NCBI GenBank assembly: GCA_946401725.1 | Contig: CAMIVE010000004.1 | Span: 1-64,000, forward strand | Length of the DNA stretch: 64,000 bases | Direction of reading: 5' to 3' | From: an uncultured Bacteroidales bacterium | GTDB lineage: Bacteria > Bacteroidota > Bacteroidia > Bacteroidales > P3 | Shown: piece by piece, positions 19,601-28,600 of the stretch | Numbering within the stretch: the stretch's first letter is position 1 | How the letters are laid out: each line of letters starts with the position of its first letter | Notes under the pieces: generated by a model | The model's database searches: none | What the model was told of the DNA's origin: nothing | What the model saw: only the letters and a program-made list of their open reading frames with translations | Made by a program: the position numbers and the translations under genes

Positions 19601-19770
19601 CTCTGGAACGTCAGGAGATCGAGGGTACCCATACCTTTACTGTACGCAACACACCCGACTCGGCGCGCTTTGTCCGCATCACCGCCACTAATTTCGGTCC
19701 GCTGCCCCGCTGGCACGTCAGCGCCGGTGAGAAAGCCTGGATTTTTGTTGACGAAATCTCTGTCGAATAA
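16687..19770 (+). CDS. GH92 family alpha-mannosidase with chitobiase-like and F5/8-type C-terminal domains
   Basis: YVNPLVGTDGHGHTFPGAMLPFGMVQVSPDTR, GFSHTHLSGTGCSDYGDLL, YTVFSVWDTYRALHPL, GNEDCGQMSAWYVMSAMGFYPV; preceding hydrophobic N-terminus with Cys (lipoprotein-like). Confidence 0.93.
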   Translation: MKRLFVSAIAAGMLLLTVACQHTLTSYVNPLVGTDGHGHTFPGAMLPFGMVQVSPDTRLDGWDGCSGYHYSDDTVYGFSHTHLSGTGCSDYGDLLIMPFSADNGDVPDSLEYSFYLSTFSHRNEEAHPGYYRVVLDRNRVMAELTVIDRCAMHKYTYPHAGKKGVVIDLKHRDVVVNSGITLMETTPDFEGDPSASVITGHRVSAAWNPNQHFYFAIAADSPIEKVVFYKNGRPVEGLEPMEGEDCKALVFFKDTDKEVTLYVGISAVDEEGAYNNLITSVGEHCERSFDEARKAADATWEKALSQFEVEGGSKEDRANFYTALYHCMTSPYQYSDADRRYRVMDGERKTENGEQPKKSSPIDTVASGRDIYTVFSVWDTYRALHPLLNLTDPKRSRDFVLTMLDHFKHSGELTMWELSGHETHCMIGYHSASVILDAYRTGVLDDLSEDTLNELLEAMIATSNLPMLGRTEYARDGFLSSEYENESVSKTLEYAYDDWCIARMAILLEDVARKNHPGICVNGWAWTHDDYIRRCQSWKNIMDDKGFMHPRRNGAFVTPFDPTEVNNHFTEANSWQYSSYVPHDIQGWVAMLGGDDKAALFLDSLFYGSSQMSGRDQSDITGLIGQYAHGNEPSHHAAYLYAYLGRQWQTAELVRRICHELYHNSPDGLCGNEDCGQMSAWYVMSAMGFYPVCPGSGQYVIGSPLFDKMTIHLPNGKDIVINAHGQGKNNCYVQSLKLNGTDYNKSFVTVEQLLGGCTLDFEMGSKPNKEWAAGKDARPTSAIHEYYLITPVPRFDDWQQSFDGSVQVSLTATGDNKIYYTTDGSDPYENSTLYTTPFTVDNDAVIKARAYNSKTGYSAIITHRMTRTLNDRKLTYITKPAPQYYENGEKGLIDRLYGTSNFRIGGWQGWQEDCKVVVDLLQARPVSSVGVDCLENMRAWIFYPSAVSVELSLDGKNYRPFGTCSNTEFPATLERQEIEGTHTFTVRNTPDSARFVRITATNFGPLPRWHVSAGEKAWIFVDEISVE
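17720..17747. repeat. Four tandem 7-bp units (ACGGAGA/ACGGAAA) inside the GH92 ORF
   Basis: ACGGAGA ACGGAAA ACGGAGA ACGGAGA read directly; related ACGGAGA tracts at 31484-31497 and 31534-31540. Confidence 0.7.
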
Positions 19771-19772
19771 CC

Positions 19773-20057
19773 ATGAAAAAACTCCGTCGAATAACATCCA
19801 TTCCTACCGGCATCGCACTGGCATGGCTCCTTGTATTGCTGACGGCAGCATGCCACACGCACACCTGCCGCTGCTATCTGCTGGAACGCTGGGGAAACGT
19901 CCCCATTGAGGAGACTGTTATCGACAAAGGCACTCCCTGCTCCGAACTGGGGTACGACACCCCTCACCCTTTCGATTCCTCCTTCCGCTACTGCACCGAT
20001 GCCGACGAACCTCTACTGGACACCATGGTCGTTGTGCGGATGTTCTGGGGGAAATGA
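19773..20057 (+). CDS. Small Cys-patterned lipoprotein, paralogue A
   Basis: Lipobox LLTAAC then HTHTCRCYLLERWG...GTPCSELGYD...YRYCTD-like pattern shared with the 20119 gene. Confidence 0.65.
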   Translation: MKKLRRITSIPTGIALAWLLVLLTAACHTHTCRCYLLERWGNVPIEETVIDKGTPCSELGYDTPHPFDSSFRYCTDADEPLLDTMVVVRMFWGK

Positions 20058-20081
20058 ATTGGAGCATATGGAAATACCATC

Positions 20082-20111
20082 AAACCTTTGAAACCTTTAA
20101 AACCTTTTATA
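20082..20111 (-). repeat. Short copy of the 9-bp repeat family (AAACCTTTGAAACCTTTAAAACCTTTTATA)
   Basis: Reverse complement AAAAGGTTTTAAAGGTTTCAAAGGTTT matches the 63.6 kb array at 26 of 27 positions. Confidence 0.75.
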
Positions 20112-20118
20112 CCCTATC

Positions 20119-20388
20119 ATGAAAAGAAATCCCTTCAACTCAAAACAGATTGCTTTTGCGACTTTTCTTGTCTCTGTAGCCCTCTTTGCCTCATGCGACA
20201 CCAAGTCCTGTCGCTGCTACGTCAGCGACGGAGTCAATCCTGTCTACAAAGAGATAGACTATGTGTCCGAAAACGAGCCTTGCTCCTCTTTGGATTACAC
20301 CAGCGGCTCCAAGTATCGTTTATGTACGGAGATGAGCGACCCCGAGATCGATCCCGGCTCAATCGGGCGTGAGTACAAGAAAAAATAA
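20119..20388 (+). CDS. Small Cys-patterned lipoprotein, paralogue B
   Basis: Lipobox ALFASC then DTKSCRCYVSDG...NEPCSSLDYT...YRLCTE; same Cys spacing pattern as the gene at 19773. Confidence 0.7.
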   Translation: MKRNPFNSKQIAFATFLVSVALFASCDTKSCRCYVSDGVNPVYKEIDYVSENEPCSSLDYTSGSKYRLCTEMSDPEIDPGSIGREYKKK

Positions 20389-23300
20389 TCAGAGATACAG
20401 TATCGTCCCACTGACATTGGGATAGCCCATCGCAGCAATTGCCTGTACATATCCAGCCACTTGCTGTTGGTATTCTTTATGTCGCGTCGGGTCGTATTGC
20501 CCCGTCTTGAAATCGACCACCCACGTATGGTCTGTCCCGAAAATAATCCGGTCGGGTCGCAATATTTTTTGATTCACCACAAGGGGAGCTTCACACAACA
20601 CCCTTTGCCCTTTCTCAAAGAAACAGCGGTTCTCTTCCCTATCCATCATCGTCTCGATACGCCGACACAGATCGGCAGCCGTTTCCGGAGCCAGCTGGTG
20701 CGAAGAACAGTATTTGTCGACCACAGGCCTTACCTCTTCGCGACACATAATATGCGCCATCAGATCATGAATCAAAAGACCCCACCGACGACTGTCATCA
20801 TCTAACGGGGAAAGCGTCGACTGATTTTGTTCCGCCACCATCACCCGATGTTCCCATTCCGGGAACACCACATTAGACAACCGCTCTGAATCAGACACCG
20901 CCTCACCGTCTGCCACTTCCTGTTTCTGATCCTCTGGAGAATTGAAATCCTCACCGATAGCGAAACGTTCATCACCCACTTTACGGAATCCCGATGTGTC
21001 GGCATGGGCAAACTGACACAAAAGACTATTGTTGTCAGTCCCGTCCGACGCTGAGTTTTCGCTAACCACCAACAGTTTCTGACGTGGACGGGTCAATGCC
21101 ACATATAGCAGGTTTATCCTGTCCATATCGGCCAGCTGACGCTCCTCATCGAATTGCGAATTGAAAATCGTGTCCTGTTGCTGCATGGTAACATACGCAA
21201 CCGGCAAATGGGCAACAGTTTCCGACCCCAACAACTTCTCGCTGTCTTTCATCGAAACCCATAGTTTGGTGACATGGGTATCCGGTTTCGGCATGGCATA
21301 AATCACGATATGGTTCTCAAGTCCCTTGGCCTTGTGGATTGTCATCAGCTGTAGCGCATTCCCGTCCGATGCCGTCGACGAGGAGAGTTTGCTGATTTTC
21401 TCTTCCAGATAGCTGTTGAAGGCGTTCAGATCCGAACGGTGATGCTGCATGAAGCCATTTACCACATTAAGCAATGTGCTTACATAGGTAGACTCTTTCC
21501 CTTCCAGACCGAAGACACGAAGCAGCTCTTCACAACAGTCATAGAGCGACAGTGCACGAAGATAATCCCTGTCGAATCGCACCTCACCCTTCGTCGCTGT
21601 CTCGAAATAACGGGTCAGATCATAACCGCATGAACGCAAAAGCGACAAGGAACTCCCTACATGGGAGGTGTCCGACCCCTTGATTTCCTCATACAACTCC
21701 ACCGCTGCAGCTGCAGCCACTCTGTTACACCGATCAGCCAAATAGCGTAGCATCGCCTGAAGGAAACGTACCACACGGCTGTTAGAGAGGAGGAACGACT
21801 CACTCGTCACCAAACGGAAAGCCGGGTCGTCGATATGCGACATGAGATAATCGGCAATGGTCACCAGCGTTGCATTGTCTCGCGCCAAAATAAGGATATC
21901 GCCATAGCTGTAATGCAAATCCTCTACCTGACGGCGTACTGCTTCAGCCACCTGCTGGCAGATCAATTCTTTTTCAACAAATTGCAATTCCACATAGCCT
22001 CCCTCTCGTTTGGACTTTTGCCATAACGGGAGTTGGGCATCCTCCTTGACCTCTTCGTCGCCCAAATATAACTGTTTGAGCGCCTTGTTTTCAAGAAAAT
22101 AAGTTCGCACCGCCCATGAGAAAAACCGGTTATTGAAATCAACCACATTCTTCATCGTCCGATAGTTAGTATCCAATCGCACTTTCTCAGCGTTTTCGCA
22201 GAGTACCCGGTCTGTTTCCCAATCTCCATTCACATGCGGCAGATCAATAAACTGACGCACATCCCCCTGACGGAACCGATAGATGGCCTGTTTGCCGTCG
22301 CCAACCACCAAAGAGCGTGGTCCATCGGCACCGCCCCTGGAAAGTGCCTCAACGATAAGAGGGAGGAAATTATGAAACTGAAGGCGGCTGGTATCTTGGA
22401 ACTCGTCGATCAAATAACTGTAATAACGGTTACCCACCCGTTCGTAGATAAACGGTACCGGTTCATCATGCAGCTCACGGTCAATGCACTTATTGAATTC
22501 CGAGATATGTACATGCTCGTTCTCGCGATAGTATTCGTCCTTGATCTGACGGATATTTTCCAACAATGCCATACCGAACAAATTAGTCATCAACAACTTG
22601 CGCGTATTGTACCGTTTCCGTTCGTCAGTAATCAGTCGCTGCATCCGACGATAAGCATCTATCAGAGTCGGTGTAACTGATTCTATGCGCGTTCTCACAT
22701 CGGGAGAGGCTGTTTTGGCGTAGGCCACGCCACTCTCCACCATTTTTTCCACCCGGGCATAGGTTTTATTGATGCCTTGCATATCGCCCCGGGCGAAACG
22801 GTCGAAATATCCATAGACTCCCGATTCCTTGTAAGGGAAATCCGCGACGGTAAGCCCAGCCGCCGTACAGGCGTCGACGACAGCCTGCCCATCGGCAATC
22901 AAGGCCTCCTCCACTTGTCGGTTGGCCCGTTGCAGCTCCTTGTGGAAATCCTTGTATCCTGTAATTCCCGACTGTGCCAGCCAGTCAAGATATTCCGGTG
23001 TCTCCTCTTTGAGGACCTCTTTGGACAGTTCTGTCAAATGATGTGCAATCTGAAAACTCTTTCCGTCATCCATCCGACTCTCCACAAAAGCACAGAGAAG
23101 GTCTGTCAATGCATCGTTTCCTTCACCGCCTGCCTGAGTCAACAACTGATCGACCGTGCGCTCCAGCAGTTCCTGGTCTTCAATCAATACATCGAAATTC
23201 ATTGGCAGACGCAACTCATAAGCGAAAGAACGTACCAAACGATAGACAAAACTGTCTATCGTCGATACCGAGAAATCACTGTAGTTGTGCATTATGGCCG

Positions 23301-23595
23301 ATAGCAGCCGTGAACAGCGTCTCCTGACCTCTTCCACTTCTAACCCCAGTCGCTCGGCCAGCTCCCTGGTAAGATTCTCCTTAGAAATGTCACCCACCAC
23401 AATGCTTCGCAAATCACTCAGTATGCGCTCTTTCATCTCATTGGCGCTTTTGTTGGTGAACGTGATGGCCAGGATATGCTTGAAACCATCCTCCAGTTGT
23501 CGTTCCGACTGGATAGCCGTTTCAATATAGTGACGCACAAGCGTGTATGTCTTCCCTGCACCCGCGGAAGCGTTGCAAATGACAAAACGTTTCAT
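20389..23595 (-). CDS. UvrD/REP-family helicase-nuclease, AddA/RecB-like
   Basis: FVICNASAGAGKTYTLVRHYIE Walker A, ILAITFTNKSANEMKERI, YLIDEFQDTSRLQ, LVVGDGKQAIYRFRQGD, LMTIHKAKGLE, LLYVALTRPRQKL, C-terminal RPDRIIF...VVDFKTG nuclease-like motif. Confidence 0.92.
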   Translation of the reverse strand: MKRFVICNASAGAGKTYTLVRHYIETAIQSERQLEDGFKHILAITFTNKSANEMKERILSDLRSIVVGDISKENLTRELAERLGLEVEEVRRRCSRLLSAIMHNYSDFSVSTIDSFVYRLVRSFAYELRLPMNFDVLIEDQELLERTVDQLLTQAGGEGNDALTDLLCAFVESRMDDGKSFQIAHHLTELSKEVLKEETPEYLDWLAQSGITGYKDFHKELQRANRQVEEALIADGQAVVDACTAAGLTVADFPYKESGVYGYFDRFARGDMQGINKTYARVEKMVESGVAYAKTASPDVRTRIESVTPTLIDAYRRMQRLITDERKRYNTRKLLMTNLFGMALLENIRQIKDEYYRENEHVHISEFNKCIDRELHDEPVPFIYERVGNRYYSYLIDEFQDTSRLQFHNFLPLIVEALSRGGADGPRSLVVGDGKQAIYRFRQGDVRQFIDLPHVNGDWETDRVLCENAEKVRLDTNYRTMKNVVDFNNRFFSWAVRTYFLENKALKQLYLGDEEVKEDAQLPLWQKSKREGGYVELQFVEKELICQQVAEAVRRQVEDLHYSYGDILILARDNATLVTIADYLMSHIDDPAFRLVTSESFLLSNSRVVRFLQAMLRYLADRCNRVAAAAAVELYEEIKGSDTSHVGSSLSLLRSCGYDLTRYFETATKGEVRFDRDYLRALSLYDCCEELLRVFGLEGKESTYVSTLLNVVNGFMQHHRSDLNAFNSYLEEKISKLSSSTASDGNALQLMTIHKAKGLENHIVIYAMPKPDTHVTKLWVSMKDSEKLLGSETVAHLPVAYVTMQQQDTIFNSQFDEERQLADMDRINLLYVALTRPRQKLLVVSENSASDGTDNNSLLCQFAHADTSGFRKVGDERFAIGEDFNSPEDQKQEVADGEAVSDSERLSNVVFPEWEHRVMVAEQNQSTLSPLDDDSRRWGLLIHDLMAHIMCREEVRPVVDKYCSSHQLAPETAADLCRRIETMMDREENRCFFEKGQRVLCEAPLVVNQKILRPDRIIFGTDHTWVVDFKTGQYDPTRHKEYQQQVAGYVQAIAAMGYPNVSGTILYL

Positions 23596-23625
23596 ACAAA
23601 GCTTTCTTTTCCGAAGGGGTTTGAA

Positions 23626-24531
23626 CTATTTCTTCTGCGGCTGCTGTTGTTTCTTAGCCTCGCGGGGAAGCACCAGCACACAGTTCGACACCCCCCGTTC
23701 TCCGTCAAAATCATAACGCCCGTTGTCCGTCGGGTGGTTTACACGCCCTTCGTGGGGGTAACCCTTCACATACATGGTTGTCGAGCCGCCGCCGTCGAGA
23801 TTAAGCGCATCATAGCACCCCAGATAGCGCATCAGCTTCTGGAAGTCCTGAAGCGACATCCCTTCCGACTCTTTCATGCGGCCGTCGATGGTTACCAGCA
23901 ACACGGTTCCGTCCTTTTTCACTCCTATCGCCGTTCGGTTGTGACGGCTGGTGACGAAGGTCTTGTCCTTTCGCATCGGCATCAACTTGCCATGATATAC
24001 CAATAGCGGCCCCGCCGTCATAATATTGCGGTCGGGCATGCTCCGCTCCGCATTTCGCGCACTGTCGGGTATGAAAATCACCGGACGTCCTTTCCTTATC
24101 ACCATGGAACCGTATTGATAGTATTTGCGATGTACTGAATCCACTGCCTGTGGCGTGTTCTCCCCCACCTCTTCGCCATTGATGCGTAGATAGCAGATAG
24201 GATGGTGCTTGCCCATGTCGAAAAACGAACCGTTGATGGCCGCCACTGCTCCATGACGGACGGCGTGTGTGGTGGTCGGTGTCCGTCGTGGTTCATAAGA
24301 GAATGCCAACCGATAGGGGGCTTTGGGTCCTATCTCAAGCACACAGACAAACTGGTTGCTTTGAATACACTCTTTATGGGCGAAATGATATCGCTTCAGC
24401 ACCAATCCATTGATGCTGTCAATCTCCCACTGGGCATTGACTACAGCGAGTGAGTCCTTGTTTTGTGCCGGAAGCGTGAAGACTGCAAGCAAAAAAAACG
24501 AGAAGACCAAGAGTTTACGGAAAAGTTTCAT
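23626..24531 (-). CDS. Phosphodiester glycosidase (NAGPA-like) family exported protein
   Basis: AAINGSFFDM, MTAGPLLVYHG, RTAIGVKKDGTVLLVTIDGR, ALNLDGGGSTTMYVKG. Confidence 0.88.
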   Translation of the reverse strand: MKLFRKLLVFSFFLLAVFTLPAQNKDSLAVVNAQWEIDSINGLVLKRYHFAHKECIQSNQFVCVLEIGPKAPYRLAFSYEPRRTPTTTHAVRHGAVAAINGSFFDMGKHHPICYLRINGEEVGENTPQAVDSVHRKYYQYGSMVIRKGRPVIFIPDSARNAERSMPDRNIMTAGPLLVYHGKLMPMRKDKTFVTSRHNRTAIGVKKDGTVLLVTIDGRMKESEGMSLQDFQKLMRYLGCYDALNLDGGGSTTMYVKGYPHEGRVNHPTDNGRYDFDGERGVSNCVLVLPREAKKQQQPQKK

Positions 24532-24622
24532 AGCAGTTAAATAATTGAAAATTATAAAGTAAAATAATAATTACAGATCAAACATTGACTATGTATCAAG
24601 AGACATCTTTAAACGTTAAACG

Positions 24623-25669
24623 CTAACTCTTACCATTATCTAAATGTTCGTTTATATGACGGGCTATATGCGACCAAGGGTGCTCGTGCATGCAACGGAA
24701 ATGTTTGTGCGGACATCGTCGACCGCCCATACGGCTGCAGGGATGACACTTGAGCTGCTCCGCGTAAAATTTAGCATGCACGGTACGGAAAGCACTGAAT
24801 CCAAAATCGGGATGGGTCGCCCCCCAAAGTGAAATTGTCGGACGATGGAAGGCAGCTGCAAGATGCATGATACCCGTGTCCGGTGTCACCACTAAGGCTG
24901 CCCTGCTTACGAAGGCGGCCGTCTGCATAAGGGTAGTCTTCCCGCATAGATTGGTCACATGCGGCTGGAAATGAAGCCCCCAATCCTCCATCCGTTCAGC
25001 GTCACCCGCATCTCCCAGAAGGATGATGGGTTTGCGGATAGCCGTACAGAGAAAACGGAGTTTGTCGAGCGGAATGCGTTTGGTTGCATGCTGGGCGCCA
25101 CAAGCTATCACAATATAAGGATGCGCTACCAATTCACCCGCACGCACCTGCCCTCCTGAGCGGCCGCTCATCCTTTGGCCTCCCTCTCCGATGGTCGTCG
25201 TGAGGAACCGGTCGTCTTGCAGCGAGGGCGGGAGATAACACTCCAGTCCTTCGTCGTCAAGAACCACTCCAAGCGTGCGCACCGCGTCGAAGTAGCGTTC
25301 CACCACATGACGACCCGACATCACGTTCCGCTTTGTCAGTATGAACATGAACTTGTGGAAGTTCTCCTTCCTGTAGGTCGCCCCTTTTGTGTGCAGCGCA
25401 ATGCGGATACGTCGGCTGCGTCGATTGTTGTGGAGGTCCGCGACATAGTCATAGTGTTCCTTCTTGAGCATTTGCAGCGTTTCACGGACAGAAGGCTGAA
25501 GTGTGTACACCCGGTCCACATAAGGATTGTTTTGCAAAAGCGGGCTGTTGCCTTCCTTGGTCAGGAAATGGACCTCTGCACCCGTCACCTGTTTTTTCAA
25601 GCAGCGCAGCAGCGGCGTTGTCAGCAGCACATCGCCAATGGAACTCAATCGTATGACCAGTATCTTCAT
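24623..25669 (-). CDS. Glycosyltransferase family 9 (heptosyltransferase-like)
   Basis: MKILVIRLSSIGDVLLTTPLLRCLKKQ; VTPDTGIMHLAAAFHRPTISLWGATHPDFG. Confidence 0.9.
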   Translation of the reverse strand: MKILVIRLSSIGDVLLTTPLLRCLKKQVTGAEVHFLTKEGNSPLLQNNPYVDRVYTLQPSVRETLQMLKKEHYDYVADLHNNRRSRRIRIALHTKGATYRKENFHKFMFILTKRNVMSGRHVVERYFDAVRTLGVVLDDEGLECYLPPSLQDDRFLTTTIGEGGQRMSGRSGGQVRAGELVAHPYIVIACGAQHATKRIPLDKLRFLCTAIRKPIILLGDAGDAERMEDWGLHFQPHVTNLCGKTTLMQTAAFVSRAALVVTPDTGIMHLAAAFHRPTISLWGATHPDFGFSAFRTVHAKFYAEQLKCHPCSRMGGRRCPHKHFRCMHEHPWSHIARHINEHLDNGKS

Positions 25670-25690
25670 TTTACTGTTTACCTTTATACT

Positions 25691-28600
25691 TTACTTCTTC
25701 TTCCTCCGGAACAACTCGCTAAAGCGGTCGAAATCCCTTGTATACTTCACACCCACTCCCTGCTTGTAGGGAAGGTCCGAACGAGTGTAGTCGTTCGTAT
25801 TGCTTCGGTTGAATACAAAAAGGTGAAGCCTTGGGTTGATTTTGTATCCCACCAGCATGTCGCCTGTCATGTTGTTGTTCCCGCTCACCGATTCCATCTC
25901 ACGCGCCTCGCCTCCGAATCCCAGCGTCGTCTCGAAATAGAATTTGTTCCATTCCTTGCTGATGTCCACTGCGTACTGGTCCGTCGTCAAAGCATTGCCC
26001 GCCTTGTAGGCAAAGTTCACATCCACAAACTGCACCATACCACTCACCACATTGCCCAGACTATTGGCTACAAGGCCGTAACCCTCGCTGGCCATATCCG
26101 TCCCCCCGTCCACATTGCCGCTGCCGCTGTTGTTGTAGAATCGTTTGAAGATAAGCAGCGATGCCGTCTGCTGCAACATGTCGCGTTCGTTGTTTCGGTC
26201 TATGTAGGCGAAAACCTCCTCCTGAACACTCTGGTCCGCATTCGGCAGCCGGATGTCAAAGTTGACCGCAGGACTCTCTATCGTGCCGCTCAACGCTATC
26301 ACATTTTCCACTTGGATAGGCTTTTGCGATTCACCTCCGTTCAAACTGCCCGTGAGCGTAGAGAGATTGACTCGCTGGCTGTAGACAGCCTTGATATCGA
26401 ACATCGCATCCGCTATCGCTCCCGGGAATGTGATCGAGCTGCCTTCGTCTATGGCGAATTCATTGCTCACCACACCCAGGAGATTCAATCCCATCTTGCC
26501 TCCTTGTAACTCATAGTCTCCCATTATGGAGAAAGGACGGTCAGCACCCACCGCAAGTTCCAGCTCCCCATGACCCGATGTGGCGATATCCGCATCGATA
26601 AGAGAGGTACGTATGGGCAACTGCAAAGCCAGATCCGGAGTCGCATCAACTCGGATTGTCAGACGCCATCGGTTCTCCGCCTGCTCGTCGGAGGGGAATT
26701 GTTGAGAGGGAGCCGACGGATCCGCCAGACTCATATAGGTTTCCTCGTCGTTCGGAAGTTCCTCATCCCCTTCAAAATGGATATAACTCGCCCGCTTCAC
26801 CGACTTGTTGTCGCTGACTGGGATGGAAAGCGTCGAGCCCGGAAGTGTGCGCGCATCGATAGTGATGTCCATGTCATTCACGGGACCGCGTACCCGTCCG
26901 TCACACTCCGCCTCCAGATGGCCGTAATAGGGCGTTCCTTGGCCTGCTCCCGTATGCATACACACGAACCGGTCGCTATGCAAGGAAAGATCAAATACTA
27001 TATCGCTCAGATGGTTGTGGCGTATCACACCGTCCACCAACGCTACATCGCCGTGCGGATCCTCAACACGAAGATGGTCCAGACGCACCACCCCGCTGTC
27101 CAGCGTGATCGTGTCGTCTATACGATAGGTCACATTCAGGAAGTCGACTTTCACTCGCGCATCATTCAAGGCTACCGTTCCCGTAATATCGGGATGCGAC
27201 AGCGTCCCTCCAACCTCCAGCTCCGCACCCATGCGGCCGCTCGCCTCCGACGAGAAGCTTTTCAAAAGAGGTCGCACCGTCTCAAGCGCCACATCGTCCA
27301 CCGTGACGTTGAAATACAATTCTGGATCGGCACTGGCCAACCCTACATACCCCGCACATTCCAGCGGCCGGCTCCACGTGTCGCCTGCCTCGCTCGGATT
27401 CAGCCGTTGCGTAACCACATGCAGGTTCAACTGGTTCATCTCCCCATTCCATGTCGATCGCACCCGCGCATCACCCAGCCGTTCGTCGTTCAGGCTCAGT
27501 TCCGAAACCGAAAGGTCCGCATTGAGATAGGGAACCGCATCCAGTCCTCCTACCACAAGCACCCCGTCAGCCTCACCGCCTGCTTTGAATTGCAAAGTCT
27601 GCAGATAGGGATTCACTATATCTAGACCGAAATCACGCATAACAACTTCCATCCGGTCGTCGCTGCGCCCCCTGCGGTCGCCATGAATCGAAAGCAACTG
27701 CTCACCGCTCTCCAGACGTACATCTCCCACATGGAAACCGCCTGGGAAGAAGACGATACCGTCGCCCGCATCGCGCAACAACCATTCCTCTCCCGCCAGC
27801 GTCAGCCGCGACGGACTCACCGTCAGGCGCGTCGCCGCACTATCGCAGACAAGACCCATCTCCACATTCCCCGCCTCACGACCTTCGTCAAACCAGCGCA
27901 ACCTACACCACGCCCCCTCACTCTCCGTCTCCACCGTAAAATCGGCCTGCTCCGCCAGCCGCAGTTCTCCTGCCTGCAGCACGTCGCTGCTCAGACGCAC
28001 TCGGTAACGGTCGCCCGTCAACGCACCGTCCAAACCCACATGCTGCATCCGTACAGGACCCACACGTAACGAGTCACTCCTCATCAGCGTCTTCAGCGAC
28101 TCCGCATAATTGTAGTTCGCCTGCAGCCGCGTCCCACGTGCAATGGCGACAGACGGTATCAGCTGGCGTAGAAAATCGCCGCTGTCCAACCATTCCACGT
28201 CAAGCTCGAACTCGGCCGATGCCAGATCCGCGTCGACCAAGTCGCCACCTCCCTTGGCACCTCCACCGCCGGGTATATATTCCTCTGTAATCTTCTTGAC
28301 CAGCTGCGGAAGACTCCCGTAGCTGTAATAGCCGCGCAGCTGCGCCGTCACTATTTCGCTCTGCAGCGTCACATTCTTCCAGTGGTGCTGTTCCCGCGCC
28401 GTCAGCACGGCATCCGTCACCGCCAACCGTTTGCTGCTGCTGCGCAGAAGCACATCACTCAGCTGCACCCGCGCAAAATGGCGTCCCTCTCCGGGAGCCG
28501 AATAGCGGCCCTCCACTCTTCCCTCAAGCAGTGCCGCACTGTCTCCCTCCACAGTCCACAGCCCCAGCCGCTTCAAGTCCACATGGGCCATCGTCACCCC

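Noticed and set aside
25175-26509. 444-aa plus-strand ORF
   Set aside because: Antisense to GT9 and tamB, both with clear motifs; the translation is low-quality (His/Arg-rich, no family features).
26570-27625. 351-aa plus-strand ORF
   Set aside because: Entirely antisense to tamB; no recognisable motifs.
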